Assembly: GCA_964550915.1 (NCBI GenBank)
Contig: CAZKBY010000012.1
Coordinates: 1 to 24,477, forward strand
DNA from: JARYMI01 sp964550915
Lineage (GTDB): Bacteria > Acidobacteriota > Aminicenantia > Aminicenantales > UBA8522
Reading direction: 5' to 3'
Length of the DNA stretch: 24,477 nucleotides
The position numbers and the translations under genes were made by a program. A model generated the notes under the pieces. That model was not told where the DNA came from. It was given only the letters and a program-made list of their open reading frames with translations, and ran no database searches. Each line of letters starts with the position of its first letter. Position 1 is the stretch's first letter. Positions 16,609-24,138 of this stretch are shown here, one piece after another.

Positions 16609-16692
16609 TTTGACCTGAAACCGAAGGAGAATGTCCGGCCGGAATCCGGATCGGCAACTTATTAAAGCGCGGGGCTTATTCCCCTGTCCCAA

Positions 16693-17556
16693 ATGTTTAG
16701 CTTTTCATACAACAATTTCGTAGCCATCCTGAAAGCTTTCCCCCTTTGCCCGATGCCCAGAGCGATCGGGCTCAAAAATATCCCTGTGGGCGAGCCGGTG
16801 CTTTATGTTTACAACCATGTCACGCGGAGGGCGGAACCTTTATTTGTCGCGCTGGCTGCTCCAGGCCGTCCGCCAATCAGGTTCCTGGCTGAAATAACTG
16901 TGCTTGGCAACGACCTCTTGCCGCGAACGCGGAGCGACATCGTCAACTCGCTCTTCCGGCCGACTTTCCAGCGGAAAGTTCGACGCAACCTCATCGCCCG
17001 GTTTTTGTTTGAAAAATTTATCGACCTATTGACCCGTTATTTCATCACCCAGATGAACCGGTTCAACATTATCCCTGTCTACCTCCACGAGCCGCTCACA
17101 GAAGAAGAGAGGATTACCAAGCGACGAATTAACAGGCAGGCACTCGAAAAGTGCGTCTCCAGCCTCGAACAAAACATCCCGGTGGCTATCGCGCCGAGCG
17201 GCGGAAGCACCCACGAGGCAGCGAAAGATCTGACGATCCAGACCATCGTCCCGATGCTGGCCAGCCTGCTGGCGCGGAGAGGGAAAACAGTCCAAATTGT
17301 TCCCTGTATCGTGAAAGAAAGGCCGGCAGTTGGCAAAGATACATACAAGAAATATGTTGCCGACAGAATCATCTTTTTCCGGCTGCTGGGATGGCTGTCG
17401 AAAAAAGTCAGGAGAAAAAACACCCCCAGGCTCCGGGTGACTGTCGAGTTTCTCCGGCCGCTCGTCTTTCCCAAGCCCCATCCGACGAAAACAGAAAAAC
17501 TCGAGTTCGTGAGCGAGCTGCAACAGGCCATCTACGCAACCCTGGCCAGGGATTGA
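16693..17556 (+). CDS. PlsC-superfamily acyltransferase-like protein with altered catalytic motifs
   Basis: 287 residues. The layout is that of 1-acylglycerol-3-phosphate acyltransferases: a short hydrophobic N-terminus, then VLYVYNHVTRRAEPLF (residues 37-51) where the NHX4D motif lies, RFLAEITV (63-70), FNIIPVYL (124-131) and IAPSGGSTHEA (166-176) where FPEGTRS is expected. The catalytic Asp position is Ala47 (with Glu48 next to it), and the Glu of PEG is Ser169. Lipid acyl transfer is therefore uncertain; it may use a different substrate or be inactive. No Shine-Dalgarno precedes ATG 16693, and Met21 (16753) is an alternative start. It is transcribed divergently from guaA behind a strong promoter. 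Family membership is fairly sure, activity is not. Confidence 0.7.
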   Translation: MFSFSYNNFVAILKAFPLCPMPRAIGLKNIPVGEPVLYVYNHVTRRAEPLFVALAAPGRPPIRFLAEITVLGNDLLPRTRSDIVNSLFRPTFQRKVRRNLIARFLFEKFIDLLTRYFITQMNRFNIIPVYLHEPLTEEERITKRRINRQALEKCVSSLEQNIPVAIAPSGGSTHEAAKDLTIQTIVPMLASLLARRGKTVQIVPCIVKERPAVGKDTYKKYVADRIIFFRLLGWLSKKVRRKNTPRLRVTVEFLRPLVFPKPHPTKTEKLEFVSELQQAIYATLARD

Positions 17557-17574
17557 CGAGGGGAAGAAGCAAAA

Positions 17575-17661
17575 AACTGGGGACAGCTTACGCGTTTACC
17601 CGATTTTATCCAAGGTGATCTCACGAAAAGATTTTGGTAATTACGTATGCTGTCCCCACTT
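17575..17661. repeat. REP/MITE-like imperfect inverted repeat (GGGGACAG...CTGTCCCC)
   Basis: The arms 17575-17603 and 17633-17661 pair over most of their length around a ~29-base loop. The core is perfect: TGGGGACAGC (17578-17587) against GCTGTCCCCA (17649-17658). Further pairs are TACG-like at 17589-17592/17644-17647 and TTACC/GGTAA at 17596-17600/17636-17640. The GGGGACAG end motif is typical of dispersed repeats mobilised by REP-associated (Y1) transposases in many genomes. No transposase is in the window. No T-run follows, so it is not a classical terminator, although it could form a strong RNA hairpin after the acyltransferase gene. Confidence 0.7.
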
Positions 17662-17664
17662 CTA

Positions 17665-17693
17665 TTGTCTCGGCAAAAAAAATCCGGTATAGT
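17665..17693 (+). promoter_or_regulatory. promoter of apgM giving a probable leaderless mRNA
   Basis: TTGTCT (17665-17670) and TATAGT (17688-17693) are separated by 17 bases. The -10 ends 8 bases before the ATG at 17702, so transcription would start at the start codon. No Shine-Dalgarno is present, consistent with leaderless initiation. The -35 begins four bases after the inverted repeat. Confidence 0.6.
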
Positions 17694-17701
17694 AAAAAGT
17701 T

Positions 17702-18904
17702 ATGGACTGGGAAGATCTGGCGAGAGAGCTCGCTATTCAGACGGCCTCGAAAATCATTCTCCTCGTCATCGACGGCCTTGGCGACCTGCCGATCAAGGGC
17801 AAGACTCCTCTTGAAAAAGCCCGGACTCCTAACCTTGACTCCCTGGCCAGGAAAGGCGCTTGCGGGTTGACCGATCCTGTCTTTCCCGGGATTACACCCG
17901 GGAGCGGCCCTTCCCACTTAGCTCTTTTCGGGTATGATCCGCTCCGTTATCAGTTAGGCCGCGGCATCCTGGAAGCTTTGGGCTGCGGGGTCGAGGTCGG
18001 CCAAGATGACCTTGTTGCCAGGGGGAACTTTGCCACCATGAAACACGGAATCGTCGTTGACCGGCGGGCCGGCCGGATACCCACGAGCGAAAACGAGAAA
18101 CTGTGCCTCCAGGTAAACCAGGCTCTCCAGTTGACGCCTGGCCTTTCCGTCACCCTCTATCCGGGAAAGGAACACAGGTTTGTCGTGAAGTTCAGCGGCC
18201 CTGGTCTTGTCGATGCCCTCTCCGATGCCGACCCGCAGAAAGACCATAAGCCCCGTGTGTACGCTCAGCCTCTTGTGCCCGATGCTCGGAGGACGGCGGA
18301 AATCGTCAACTCGTTCCTCGACCAGGCGACTGAAATCCTGAGCAGCCGGGAGACGGCTAACGCCGTCCTGCTCCGGGGTTTTTCGAAATTTCCGGCCCTG
18401 CCGAGCCTAACAGAGCTTTATAAGCTCAAGCCCGCCGCTTGCGCCAATTACCCAATGTACAAAGGTCTGGCCCGGCTCTTAGGCATGGATGTCCTCGACG
18501 TGGGAGCGGAGACCGGGGATCTTTTTGCCGCCGTCGAGACGCGCTACGCAGAGTACGATTTCTTCTATGTCCATTACAAAAAGACTGACGCGGCGGGCGA
18601 AGACGGAAACGAGTCGGCTAAAGCGAGCGCCATCGAAGAGGTTGACAGCTTTATCCCCCGCCTCGAGGCCCTGGCTCCTGATGTTCTTGTCATCACCTCT
18701 GACCACTCAACACCCTGCCTGCTCAGGGCCCATTCCTGGCATCCTAATCCTTTTCTTATTGTCGCCAGGGCCGCTTTCACCGACGACGTTGATGTGTTTT
18801 CGGAGCGGGCTTGCCACCGGGGCTATCTTGGCCGTTTCCCCGCCCTTCAGGCCATGCCTCTCATGCTCGCCCACGCCGGCAAGCTGAAGAAATTTGGCGC
18901 CTGA
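17702..18904 (+). CDS. apgM: 2,3-bisphosphoglycerate-independent phosphoglycerate mutase, archaeal type
   Basis: 400 residues, the typical size of the archaeal-type iPGM (aPGAM) of the alkaline phosphatase superfamily. KIILLVIDGLGDLP near the N-terminus provides the first metal aspartate, TPGSGPSHLALFGYDP contains the serine that carries the phosphate, GRGILEALGCGV and the RGNF segment follow, and TSDHSTPC near the C-terminus provides the metal-binding Asp-His. It interconverts 2- and 3-phosphoglycerate in glycolysis/gluconeogenesis. This form occurs in archaea and scattered bacteria. The start ATG directly follows a promoter with no leader space. The gene stands alone between the inverted repeat and another promoter. 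Confidence 0.92.
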   Translation: MDWEDLARELAIQTASKIILLVIDGLGDLPIKGKTPLEKARTPNLDSLARKGACGLTDPVFPGITPGSGPSHLALFGYDPLRYQLGRGILEALGCGVEVGQDDLVARGNFATMKHGIVVDRRAGRIPTSENEKLCLQVNQALQLTPGLSVTLYPGKEHRFVVKFSGPGLVDALSDADPQKDHKPRVYAQPLVPDARRTAEIVNSFLDQATEILSSRETANAVLLRGFSKFPALPSLTELYKLKPAACANYPMYKGLARLLGMDVLDVGAETGDLFAAVETRYAEYDFFYVHYKKTDAAGEDGNESAKASAIEEVDSFIPRLEALAPDVLVITSDHSTPCLLRAHSWHPNPFLIVARAAFTDDVDVFSERACHRGYLGRFPALQAMPLMLAHAGKLKKFGA

Positions 18905-18918
18905 GGCAGCGTAGAAAT

Positions 18919-18947
18919 TTGACGATTTTTTATTAAACTTATATTAT
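18919..18947 (+). promoter_or_regulatory. sigma70-type promoter for the amidase gene
   Basis: TTGACG (18919-18924) and TATTAT (18942-18947) with a 17-base spacer match consensus at 5/6 and 5/6. The predicted transcription start (~18954) is only about 9 bases before the GTG at 18963, so the leader would be very short. The promoter begins 15 bases after the apgM stop. Confidence 0.6.
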
Positions 18948-18962
18948 AGGCAAGAAATAATT

Positions 18963-20138
18963 GTGGACTGGCGACGCGCGCGACTGACTCTTCTTCTGAC
19001 CGTCCTCTTTCTTTCTTCCCTCCTCTCTCCTGCTTCGCCAGCAACAGTTGAAATCACGAACCTCCGCTCGTATACCCACCCCACGCACACCCGGATTGTC
19101 GTCGACGTCGGGTCGCTCAGGGAATTCTCCTCGGCCGAGCTCAAGGAGCCCGACCGTCTCTACGTCGATATCTACCAGGCCCGCCTTAACCCGATCCTCC
19201 ACGGCAAGACGTTTTACGAAAAATGCGACTACATCAAAGAGATCAGGATCGCCCAGAAAAACGCGACGACGGTCAGGGTCGTGGCCGAGATCGACTTCAG
19301 CAAGGTCGAGCGTTACCAAGTTTTTCCGCTCTTCGACCCTTTTCGCGTTGTCATTGATATCTTCCCCAAAGATGCAGAGCCGGCTGCCCCGGCCGTCAAG
19401 CCCCCTCTGCCGGCCAAGCCGACAACTTCAGGCTACAGCATGGCCCGCCAGCTCGGGTTGGGGATTCAGACAATCGTCCTCGACCCCGGCCACGGCGGGG
19501 AAGACCCGGGCTGCATCAGCCGTCAAGGGAACAGGGAAAAGGACATTGTTCTGGATGTCGCACTTGAACTCAAGAACCTGCTGACCGCCGGGAAAGGCCT
19601 CGATGTCGTCATGACCAGAGAATCGGACATCTACATCCCCCTCGAAAACAGGACGGTCATCGCCAACCAGAAAAAGGCCGACCTGTTCATATCCATCCAT
19701 GCCAACGCCCACCGCAACCGGAAGCGGCAGGGCGTCGAAACGTTCTTTCTCAACATCAGCCCCGACCCCCAGGTCAACGAGATCGCCGCCCGGGAAAACG
19801 CCACTTCCACCAAGACGATCGGGGAAATGACGGACACGATCAAGAAAATCGTTCAAAACAGCAAGATCGTTGAATCCCGTGACTTGGCTGAAAAAATCCA
19901 GAAAAACCTGGTAAGGTGTCTCTCCCAAAAGTACAGCCCTGTCCAGAGCTTGGGCGTTAAAGGCGGCCCCTTCTGGGTCCTCATCGGCGGCGAAATGCCC
20001 TCGGTCCTGGTAGAGATTTCCCATCTGAGCAATTCCCAGGAAGAGGCGAGGCTCCGCAACCCAGGCTACCGAAAACAGGTCGCTCAGGGTATTTATGAAG
20101 GCATCCTTGAATACATGCGCTCACTCGGCAAAGGCTAA
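18963..20138 (+). CDS. exported N-acetylmuramoyl-L-alanine amidase with AMIN domain
   Basis: 391 residues starting at a GTG. A signal peptide is clear (basic WRRAR, hydrophobic LTLLLTVLFLSSLL, likely cleavage around SPA at 23-27). Residues 28-136 are an AMIN domain, which targets amidases to peptidoglycan at the septum. A proline-rich linker (138-155) leads to the Amidase_3 catalytic domain with zinc ligands His177 (DPGHGG), Glu192 (NREKD) and His246 (SIHAN) and catalytic Glu351 (VEISHLSN). It cleaves the lactoyl-peptide bond of murein during cell separation and would act in the periplasm. All catalytic residues are present. This is AmiC-like architecture. The next gene follows after 6 bases. 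Confidence 0.93.
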   Translation: MDWRRARLTLLLTVLFLSSLLSPASPATVEITNLRSYTHPTHTRIVVDVGSLREFSSAELKEPDRLYVDIYQARLNPILHGKTFYEKCDYIKEIRIAQKNATTVRVVAEIDFSKVERYQVFPLFDPFRVVIDIFPKDAEPAAPAVKPPLPAKPTTSGYSMARQLGLGIQTIVLDPGHGGEDPGCISRQGNREKDIVLDVALELKNLLTAGKGLDVVMTRESDIYIPLENRTVIANQKKADLFISIHANAHRNRKRQGVETFFLNISPDPQVNEIAARENATSTKTIGEMTDTIKKIVQNSKIVESRDLAEKIQKNLVRCLSQKYSPVQSLGVKGGPFWVLIGGEMPSVLVEISHLSNSQEEARLRNPGYRKQVAQGIYEGILEYMRSLGKG

Positions 20139-20144
20139 ATCAAA

Positions 20145-21032
20145 ATGAGAAGACGAGAATTCCTTAAAGATGTCGCCGTGGGAAGCCTTTTTCTTAAATT
20201 CAGGCCTCGGCTTTCGGCCCAGGCCCCGGCTCTCCCGAAGCTGACTATGGTCCAGGGTGAATCGCCGGCAGCGATTACCAAGGAAGTTCTGGCCGCGCTC
20301 GGCGGGATGAAGAGGTTCATCGCCAGGGGAGACAAGGTCATGATCAAGCCGAACATCGGCTGGGACAGGACGCCGGAGTTAGCCGCTTGCACCAACCCCG
20401 AGGTCGTCAAGACTCTTGTCGAACTCTGCTTCGACGCCGGCGCTAAAGAGGTCATCGTCATGGACAACACGATCAACCAGGCCCAGCGTTGCTATGCCCG
20501 CTCCGGCATCGCCGAGGCAGCCAAGTCGGCGGGCGCCAAGGTTCCTTTTGCGAACACCTTCCGCCTGAAAAAAATGGCCCTTCATGGAGAATGGCTCAAG
20601 GAATGGGAGGTTTTCACCGATTTTGTCGAGGCGGACAAACTCATCAACGTGCCCATCGCCAAACACCACAGCCTGTCGCGGCTTACCATGGGCATGAAGA
20701 ACTGGCTGGGGGCTGTGGGCGGCAGCCGTAACCAGCTCCACCAGCGGATTGACGAGGCGATGGTCGACCTGGCCGCTTTCTTCAAACCCGAGCTCACCGT
20801 GCTCGACGCTTATCGCATCCTCGTCCGGAACGGCCCCCAGGGAGGAAGGCTGTCGGACGTCAAGCTCCAGAAGACCGTTGTGGCCAGCCCTGACCCCGCC
20901 GCCGTGGAGGCACTGGGAGCGGCTTTTTTCGGAATCAGGCCTCAGGACCTGCCCTATCTCGAACTCGCCCAAAAGCGAGGGCTCGGGGAAATTGACCTGG
21001 AGAAAATTCCGCTTGAAAAAAGAACGGTCTAA
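20145..21032 (+). CDS. DUF362 protein with Tat-like N-terminus
   Basis: 295 residues. The N-terminus RRREFLKDVAVGSLFLKF has the twin-arginine pattern (RRxFLK), suggesting export in folded form. The body resembles the DUF362 family: KVMIKPNIGWDR (about 66-77), TNPEVVKTLVELCFDAGAKEV, INVPIAKHHSLSRLTMGMKN and SPDPAAVEALGAAFFG. Function is not established; members often occur beside ferredoxins. It follows the amidase after 6 bases and its end overlaps the start of the polyferredoxin gene by about 20 bases, so the two are probably made together. No CxxC iron-sulfur motif is visible in this protein. Confidence 0.85.
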   Translation: MRRREFLKDVAVGSLFLKFRPRLSAQAPALPKLTMVQGESPAAITKEVLAALGGMKRFIARGDKVMIKPNIGWDRTPELAACTNPEVVKTLVELCFDAGAKEVIVMDNTINQAQRCYARSGIAEAAKSAGAKVPFANTFRLKKMALHGEWLKEWEVFTDFVEADKLINVPIAKHHSLSRLTMGMKNWLGAVGGSRNQLHQRIDEAMVDLAAFFKPELTVLDAYRILVRNGPQGGRLSDVKLQKTVVASPDPAAVEALGAAFFGIRPQDLPYLELAQKRGLGEIDLEKIPLEKRTV

Positions 21033-22626
21033 AAAATACAGGGCTCTTCAGCTCCTCCGCATCACCAGCCAGGTGCTCTTCTTTGTGCTCTTTGTGTATC
21101 TTTTATTCGGCACCCGCTTCACTGGAGCCGACACCATCGGCCGGGTGGAGATATTCTTCCATTTCGACCCGTTGCTGGCCCTCGCCACCACGCTGGCTTC
21201 GAGGACTTTCTTCACGGTCTTCGCTTTAGCCGGGATCACAGTGCTCGTGACTGTGGTGGCTGGCCGGTATGTCTGCGGCTGGGTCTGCCCGTTCGGCGCT
21301 CTCCATCAGTTTTTCTCCCATATTTTTAAAAGGACGAGGCTCCTGAAGCCGCCAAAAGAGGAGAAAAAAGACAAGCGCCTGGCCTGGAAATATTACCTTT
21401 TAGTTTTCGTCCTCATCGGAAGCCTCTTTGCTGTGGACCTCGTCGGAATCGCCGACCCTCTGTCCCTTCTCTACCGCTCCTTCGTCACGGCTGCTGTGCC
21501 CTGGCTCGCCGGCTTTATCTCCGCATTCATCGGTTTCCTCTACAGCGTGCACCTGGCCTCAATCGGTGACAGCCTCGCCCAGTTTCTCGGCAGCCTGGCT
21601 TTGAACCAGACCTTTCAGCTTGGATTCTTCCTCGGGCTCATCTTCCTCGGCCTTGTTCTCCTCAACCTGACCAGAGAGCGCTTCTGGTGCCGTTACCTCT
21701 GTCCTCTCGGCGCTCTTCTCGGGTTTCTGGCCCGCTGGAACGTGGCCAAAGTCAGAATCAACGCGGAAAAATGCATCAAATGCAACCTCTGCACGATTCA
21801 CTGCCAAACCCAGGCCAACCCCTACCCCAATGAAGACTGGCGAAGCCACGAATGCGTCTACTGCTACACCTGCGCGGCTATCTGCCCGACCGCCGCAGTC
21901 TCGTTTCCGGTTGCTGCTGGGCGCGAAAAGATTGAGGTGGTGGACCTGTCTCGGCGAAAGCTCATCCTGACTTCAGCGCTGGCCGTGGCCGCGGCACCTT
22001 TTTTCAGGATTACGCCGGCCCGCAAACGGGCACCGGAAAGGCTCATCCGTCCGCCCGGGGCGCTTCCCGAGCCGCAATTCCTCCAGAAGTGCGTCAAGTG
22101 CGGGGAGTGCCTGAAGGTTTGCCCGACTAACGCCCTCCAGCCGGCTTTCGGGGAAGCAGGCCCAGAAGGAATCTGGACGCCTGTCCTTGTCCCCCGGATC
22201 GGCTACTGCGAATACTACTGCTCGCACTGCACCCAGGTCTGTCCGACCGGCGCCATTAGGGAGCTCTCGATCGAGGAGAAGGCCAAGGTCGTCATCGGTA
22301 CGGCCTGGGTCAACAAGAGCCGTTGCATCCCCTATGTGCTGGGCTCGCCCTGCATCGTCTGCGAGGAGCACTGCCCGACCTCGCCCAAGGCCATAAAATT
22401 GGTCCGGACAGAACTCAAGCTCCCCGATGGAACTTTCCAGACGCCGCTGGCGCCAGTTATTGATCTCGACCTCTGCATCGGCTGCGGCATCTGCGAGAAC
22501 AAATGCCCCGTGGTCGATGACCCGGCGATTTACGTGACCAGCGTCGGCGAGACGCGCTCGGAGAAAAACCGCTTGCTCCTGGAAATCATCAAGCCTCCTG
22601 CTCCGCCCGAACAACCTCGCCAATAA
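21013..22626 (+). CDS. membrane polyferredoxin (NapH-like membrane part fused to NapG-like part)
   Basis: 537 residues from a TTG at 21013, chosen because GGAG lies 10 bases upstream and hydrophobic sequence begins soon after; TTG 20992 is an alternative and no ATG is available. Residues 10-245 hold about five membrane helices and two NapH-type CX3CP motifs (CGWVCPFGA near 88, CRYLCPLGA near 226). Two ferredoxin-type clusters follow (CIKCNLCTIHC near 254, CVYCYTCAAIC near 280). SRRKLILTS (about 312) begins a hydrophobic segment, after which a second iron-sulfur part has four Cys groups (near 359, 398, 437, 488). This looks like NapH and NapG joined in one chain. It likely passes electrons across or along the membrane with the DUF362 partner; the donor and acceptor are unknown. 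Confidence 0.88.
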   Translation: MKKERSKKYRALQLLRITSQVLFFVLFVYLLFGTRFTGADTIGRVEIFFHFDPLLALATTLASRTFFTVFALAGITVLVTVVAGRYVCGWVCPFGALHQFFSHIFKRTRLLKPPKEEKKDKRLAWKYYLLVFVLIGSLFAVDLVGIADPLSLLYRSFVTAAVPWLAGFISAFIGFLYSVHLASIGDSLAQFLGSLALNQTFQLGFFLGLIFLGLVLLNLTRERFWCRYLCPLGALLGFLARWNVAKVRINAEKCIKCNLCTIHCQTQANPYPNEDWRSHECVYCYTCAAICPTAAVSFPVAAGREKIEVVDLSRRKLILTSALAVAAAPFFRITPARKRAPERLIRPPGALPEPQFLQKCVKCGECLKVCPTNALQPAFGEAGPEGIWTPVLVPRIGYCEYYCSHCTQVCPTGAIRELSIEEKAKVVIGTAWVNKSRCIPYVLGSPCIVCEEHCPTSPKAIKLVRTELKLPDGTFQTPLAPVIDLDLCIGCGICENKCPVVDDPAIYVTSVGETRSEKNRLLLEIIKPPAPPEQPRQ

Positions 22627-22637
22627 TTGCCTTAGCT

Positions 22638-22659
22638 CCAGAATGTTCGGCTTTTCTGG
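22638..22659. repeat. short inverted repeat after the polyferredoxin gene
   Basis: CCAGAA (22638-22643) and TTCTGG (22654-22659) could form a 6-base-pair stem with a 10-base loop 12 bases after the polyferredoxin stop. There is no T-run after it, so an intrinsic terminator is not well supported. The rest of the 83-base gap is A/T-rich and shows no convincing promoter. Confidence 0.25.
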
Positions 22660-22709
22660 GCATGAAAGAATAAGTTATGAAGTGCAACAATCAAAAAAAT
22701 GATGCTTAG

Positions 22710-24044
22710 ATGAAACCAGAAATGATTCGAGCAAGAGAAGATGCAGCCACTATTTTCAAGGCCGCTTTAAAGGCCGTTGACTCCACGGCAGCCCTCAGGA
22801 GGCACGTCGAGCGCCGAAGGAATAATTTAGCCATCGGTGACAGGGCTTATGATCTTAATGAATTCAGGAATGTGTTTGTCATCGGCGCTGGAAAGGCCTC
22901 AGCGGCCATGGCCCAGCCGCTCGAAGAAATTCTCGGCGAGCGGCTGACGGCGGGTTTTATTAACGTTAAGTACGGACATTCGAAGACGCTTCGCCGGGTC
23001 CACGTCAACGAAGCGAGTCATCCAGTGCCCGATGAGGCAGGTCTGCGCGGAGCAGAAGAAATCATCCGCCTCCTTCGCCGTACTGAAGAAAAAGACTTGG
23101 TCATTTTCCTTATTTCAGGCGGCGGGTCGGCCCTTCTTCCAGCTCCGGCCGAAGGGCTAACGCTCAAAGACAAACAACACGTAACCAAACTCCTCCTTGA
23201 TTGCGGGGCGACCATCCATGAGATGAACACCATCCGCAAACATATCTCCCGGGTCAAGGGAGGGCAGCTGGCGCGCCTGGCCCAGCCCGCAACCCTAATT
23301 TCCCTCATCATCTCTGATGTTGTTGGCGATAGGTTTGACAGCATCGCTTCCGGCCCGACTGTCCCGGACGAGAGCACGTTCAAAGACTGCCTGCGTATCC
23401 TCGAGAAATACGGCCTCATGGCCAGGATTCCCCTCGCCGCGCTGCGCCATCTGGAAAAGGGAAGCCGCGGCGAAATCGAAGAGACACCCAAGTCTGGCAA
23501 CCCCGTTTTCAGCCGGACGCAGAACCTCATCATCGCCAGCAACTCTCAGGCCGTTGAAGCGGCCGAGGAAAAAGCCCGAGCTCTCGGTTACAACACCCTG
23601 GTTCTTTCGACTCTTGTCGAGGGCGAGACAAGGGAAATCGCCAGGATGCACACCGCTATAGCCAAGGAAATCCTCCGCAGCGGCCGGCCGGTCAGACGTC
23701 CTGCTTGCCTCATCTCCGGCGGTGAGACGACGGTCACGGTGCGCGGCTCCGGACTCGGCGGCCGCAACCAGGAATTCTCCCTTGCGGCGGCAATCGAAAT
23801 CGACAGCCTGGAGGATACCGTCATCCTAAGCGGCGGCACGGACGGGACTGACGGACCCACCGACGCAGCGGGCGCTATCTCCGACGGCACGACCCTGCGG
23901 CGGGGCCGGGCGCTCGGCCTTGAAGCCGAGGCTTGTCTTCGTAACAATGATTCGTACAACTTTTTCCAGCCGCTCGGCGACCTGCTCGTCACTGGGCCGA
24001 CTTTTACCAACGTCATGGACCTTCACCTCGTCCTTGTCCGCTAA
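22710..24044 (+). CDS. glycerate 2-kinase, MOFRL family
   Basis: 444 residues, typical for the GckA/TtuD-type glycerate kinases (GK-II). The N-terminal DUF4147 domain shows FVIGAGKASAAMAQPLEE, ASHPVPDEAG and LISGGGSALLPAPA; the C-terminal MOFRL domain shows CLISGGETTVTVRGSG with GGRNQEFSLAAA and GGTDGTDGPTDAAGAI. The enzyme phosphorylates D-glycerate, usually to 2-phosphoglycerate, which feeds glycolysis. The product is a substrate of the phosphoglycerate mutase encoded at 17702. ATG 22710 has no Shine-Dalgarno; an AATGAT resembling a weak -10 lies 7 bases upstream, so a leaderless mRNA is possible but not well supported. It seems to be a separate transcription unit. Confidence 0.92.
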   Translation: MKPEMIRAREDAATIFKAALKAVDSTAALRRHVERRRNNLAIGDRAYDLNEFRNVFVIGAGKASAAMAQPLEEILGERLTAGFINVKYGHSKTLRRVHVNEASHPVPDEAGLRGAEEIIRLLRRTEEKDLVIFLISGGGSALLPAPAEGLTLKDKQHVTKLLLDCGATIHEMNTIRKHISRVKGGQLARLAQPATLISLIISDVVGDRFDSIASGPTVPDESTFKDCLRILEKYGLMARIPLAALRHLEKGSRGEIEETPKSGNPVFSRTQNLIIASNSQAVEAAEEKARALGYNTLVLSTLVEGETREIARMHTAIAKEILRSGRPVRRPACLISGGETTVTVRGSGLGGRNQEFSLAAAIEIDSLEDTVILSGGTDGTDGPTDAAGAISDGTTLRRGRALGLEAEACLRNNDSYNFFQPLGDLLVTGPTFTNVMDLHLVLVR

Positions 24045-24067
24045 TACATCAGGAGACTGGTAATCAA

Positions 24068-24094
24068 TTGACATCATGTCCGCGGTTGTAGAAA
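24068..24094 (+). promoter_or_regulatory. possible promoter for the last gene
   Basis: A perfect TTGACA (24068-24073) occurs 24 bases after the glycerate kinase stop, but the best -10 candidate, TAGAAA (24089-24094), is only 15 bases away. The -35 is notable, the pair is below usual strength. Confidence 0.35.
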
Positions 24095-24138
24095 AAAATG
24101 GAGAGTGATTTTTGCCTCCGTCGAAAAAGGAGGTCAAC

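Noticed and set aside
16631..16723. 30-codon open frame from ATG after AAGGAG in the acyltransferase leader
   Set aside because: The ATG follows AAGGAG by only about one base, too close for normal initiation, and the peptide has no leader-peptide features; mentioned only as part of the control-region finding.
20749..21012. Upstream extension of the polyferredoxin reading frame inside the DUF362 gene
   Set aside because: The residues encoded there are serine/proline/arginine-rich frame-shadow sequence of DUF362; membrane-protein likeness starts only after TTG 21013.
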